Shown here: in pieces, positions 43,801 through 44,933 of the stretch | Numbering within the stretch: position 1 is the stretch's first letter | How the letters are laid out: the number at the start of each line of letters is the position of its first letter | From: Bacteroidota bacterium | GTDB taxonomy: Bacteria; Bacteroidota; Bacteroidia; Chitinophagales; Chitinophagaceae | DNA: 44,933 nt | Assembly (NCBI GenBank): GCA_013289065.1 | Contig: JABDAP010000009.1 | Coordinates: 1 to 44,933, forward strand | Direction of reading: 5' to 3' | Translations under genes and position numbers: made by a program | Notes under the pieces: model-generated | Databases searched by the model: none | The model's input: the letters and a program-made list of their open reading frames with translations, nothing else | What the model was told of the DNA's origin: nothing

Positions 43801-44124
43801 TATGGCATGACGAGCCGCGGCAACCAGCATAACAGGAATTCATTATTGTTCCTCCAGGCCTGCTATATGGCAGGAGATAGTGTGTTGGCAAAGAAAGTAG
43901 CAGCATCTGTTAAACTGGATCTTCAGCAGCAGATGAGGTATTATAATTCACTCAGCCAAAGCAGGCAGGATGCATTGTCGGAAGAAAAACGCATGGCAGA
44001 CAATTACCTGAAAGGAATGGAAGAAATGCAAACCATGTACAATCCGCGTATTACCATTCCAGGCAAATTGATGGCGCCTGCGGATTCGGGGAAAGCCGTG
44101 AGTGATGGTGCGAAGAAAAAATAA
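40852..44124 (+). CDS. DUF2723 / glycosyltransferase family 117 membrane protein
   Basis: It has 1090 residues. The DUF2723 start ([38 protein letters not shown]) is followed by about 12-14 spans in the first 690 residues. [24 protein letters not shown] and [42 protein letters not shown] follow, then a soluble C-terminal part (about 700-1090). Family members are lipid-sugar-dependent GT-C glycosyltransferases related to TMEM260, and in Bacteroidota probably O-glycosylate exported proteins. Exact sugar unknown. Confidence 0.9.
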   Translation: [1090 protein letters not shown]

Positions 44125-44146
44125 ACAGTTATTAATAGATTTAAAA

Positions 44147-44176
44147 AAAGCCCGGTGATAAAGCCGGGCTTTTTTT
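44147..44176. terminator. bidirectional terminator
   Basis: A 9-bp stem (44147-44155 with 44164-44172, aaagcccgg/ccgggcttt) has A runs before and T runs after it. It serves the GT117 gene on + and the convergent PKD gene on -. Confidence 0.88.
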
Positions 44177-44212
44177 ATAGCAATATTTTATAGATGATCC
44201 GGGTGTATGTTC

Positions 44213-44845
44213 TTATTTTTTACTGGCAAGTGAATAGCTCGTATAAACAGAACCGGGTACGCCGGTAAGATTTATAAAAATATAAACGCTGTCATTAGCC
44301 GGATAAAATCTCAGGTACTCATAAACAGATGTAGCGACAGGTGATGTTTGATACTGAACTTCGGTACCGTTGTCATGGTTCCATATCATACCATTTAAAC
44401 TGAATGGGCTATACCAGGTAAATGTAATAATGGTGTCAGCAAGATTCCTTGTAACAGAATTGGGGGTCTGAAAATTATTTATGTAAGTAGACGTGCCGGA
44501 AAAATGCCGAGGCGCCACCAACCTTGGATCGCCTTTTACCAGAACCTTGCCTGTTGCGGTATGCGCAACACCCAATCTGTATACAATGCAGGAAATATTG
44601 TAAGTACCCATATCCTGGTAAGTATGCGAAGGCGATGTTTCGGTAGAAGTTGTGCCGTCACCAAAATTCCATAAATACGATTCAACATCGGGATAAACCG
44701 TTGCCGAAAATTTGATGGGCAGTTTCATTAAAGAATCGGTGATAGGATTGATAGTAATGGTAACTGGTGTGCCGGGGCTGGGCTTAGAACAGGCAATGCA
44801 CATACAAACACACATGGCCGATAAGATCCCGTAACAAGCTTTCAT
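44213..44845 (-). CDS. PKD-domain putative lipoprotein
   Basis: It has 210 residues. A short cysteine-rich signal (ILSAMCVCMCIACSK) with a possible lipidated Cys19 precedes a PKD domain (about 45-105: SYLWNFGDGTTSTETSPSHTYQDMGTYNISCIVY). A C-terminal beta-rich region of unknown family follows. Such proteins are exported, surface-exposed adhesion or scaffold proteins. The upstream 88 bp to the end of the window holds no recognisable feature. Confidence 0.8.
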   Translation of the reverse strand: MKACYGILSAMCVCMCIACSKPSPGTPVTITINPITDSLMKLPIKFSATVYPDVESYLWNFGDGTTSTETSPSHTYQDMGTYNISCIVYRLGVAHTATGKVLVKGDPRLVAPRHFSGTSTYINNFQTPNSVTRNLADTIITFTWYSPFSLNGMIWNHDNGTEVQYQTSPVATSVYEYLRFYPANDSVYIFINLTGVPGSVYTSYSLASKK

Positions 44846-44933
44846 TTGATTGGATTTAGAGGCTTACTGTTTATGAAATTAGAAAAAATAATTTCAGAAT
44901 GGTGATTTCCGGCCGGGAAATCGGTAAATCATA

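Overview
The window reads as chromosome of a Bacteroidota bacterium, most likely of the Chitinophagaceae. The evidence is: two large outer-membrane receptors of the CarboxypepD_reg/plug/beta-barrel type, a DUF2723 (GT117) protein, an UpxY-type NusG paralogue, a DHCW-motif cupin, DUF2147 and DUF2279 proteins, almost no Shine-Dalgarno sequences, and several TAnnTTTG -7 boxes typical of the Bacteroidota housekeeping sigma factor. No phage, transposase, CRISPR array or plasmid gene is visible. The coding content is mostly ordinary. The unusual content lies in the leader of the trp operon and in the many palindromic elements between, and sometimes inside, genes.

Layout. 1-2759: a 5'-truncated PQQ-type sugar dehydrogenase, a small c-type cytochrome and bifunctional hisB, all on +. 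2832-4621: a DUF2147 protein and a secreted amidohydrolase on -. 4622-5051: a leader holding a 19-codon peptide gene with three consecutive Trp codons and an overlapping terminator/antiterminator (a classical trp attenuator), followed by a ~100-bp direct repeat. 5052-16637: one long + strand cluster, trpE-trpG-trpD-trpC-trpF-trpB-trpA, an unknown membrane protein, hisH-hisA-[four-helix-bundle ORF inside a 21-bp inverted repeat]-hisF-hisIE, and a TlpA-like thioredoxin, closed by a strong terminator. 16782-25828: an ArsC/Spx-like protein, an outer-membrane receptor, a VOC protein, small lipoprotein and unknown genes, a LysE exporter, a cupin, and two parts of a heterodisulfide-reductase-like Fe-S system. 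25919-33079: a PyrR-like phosphoribosyltransferase, a DUF2279 protein, phosphoglucomutase, Pcm, a DoxX-like membrane protein, MddA and an MFS transporter. 33174-36267: a second receptor and tRNA-His on -. 36424-44845: a C-terminal processing protease, UpxY, MtaB, a GT117 protein and a PKD lipoprotein.

How it works together. The trp genes make all enzymes from chorismate to tryptophan. The linked his genes supply the IGP synthase (HisH/HisF), its substrate-producing steps (HisIE, HisA) and, 2.3 kb upstream of trpL, HisB; hisG, hisD and hisC are not here. Ribosome stalling at the WWW codons of trpL probably controls read-through into trp, and perhaps into the his half because no other strong terminator is seen before 16664.

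Repeats. At least a dozen intergenic palindromes are built from a few recurring words (gtctggagttagaag; gcgcctccgcgcctttgcg; aatttgaaaat and others). Several abut or contribute the stop codons of flanking genes, and related words occur inside trpG, at the 3' ends of hisA and of an MFS gene, and a different GC-rich palindrome is in frame in hisB. All functional calls are from reading the sequence; no database search was run.
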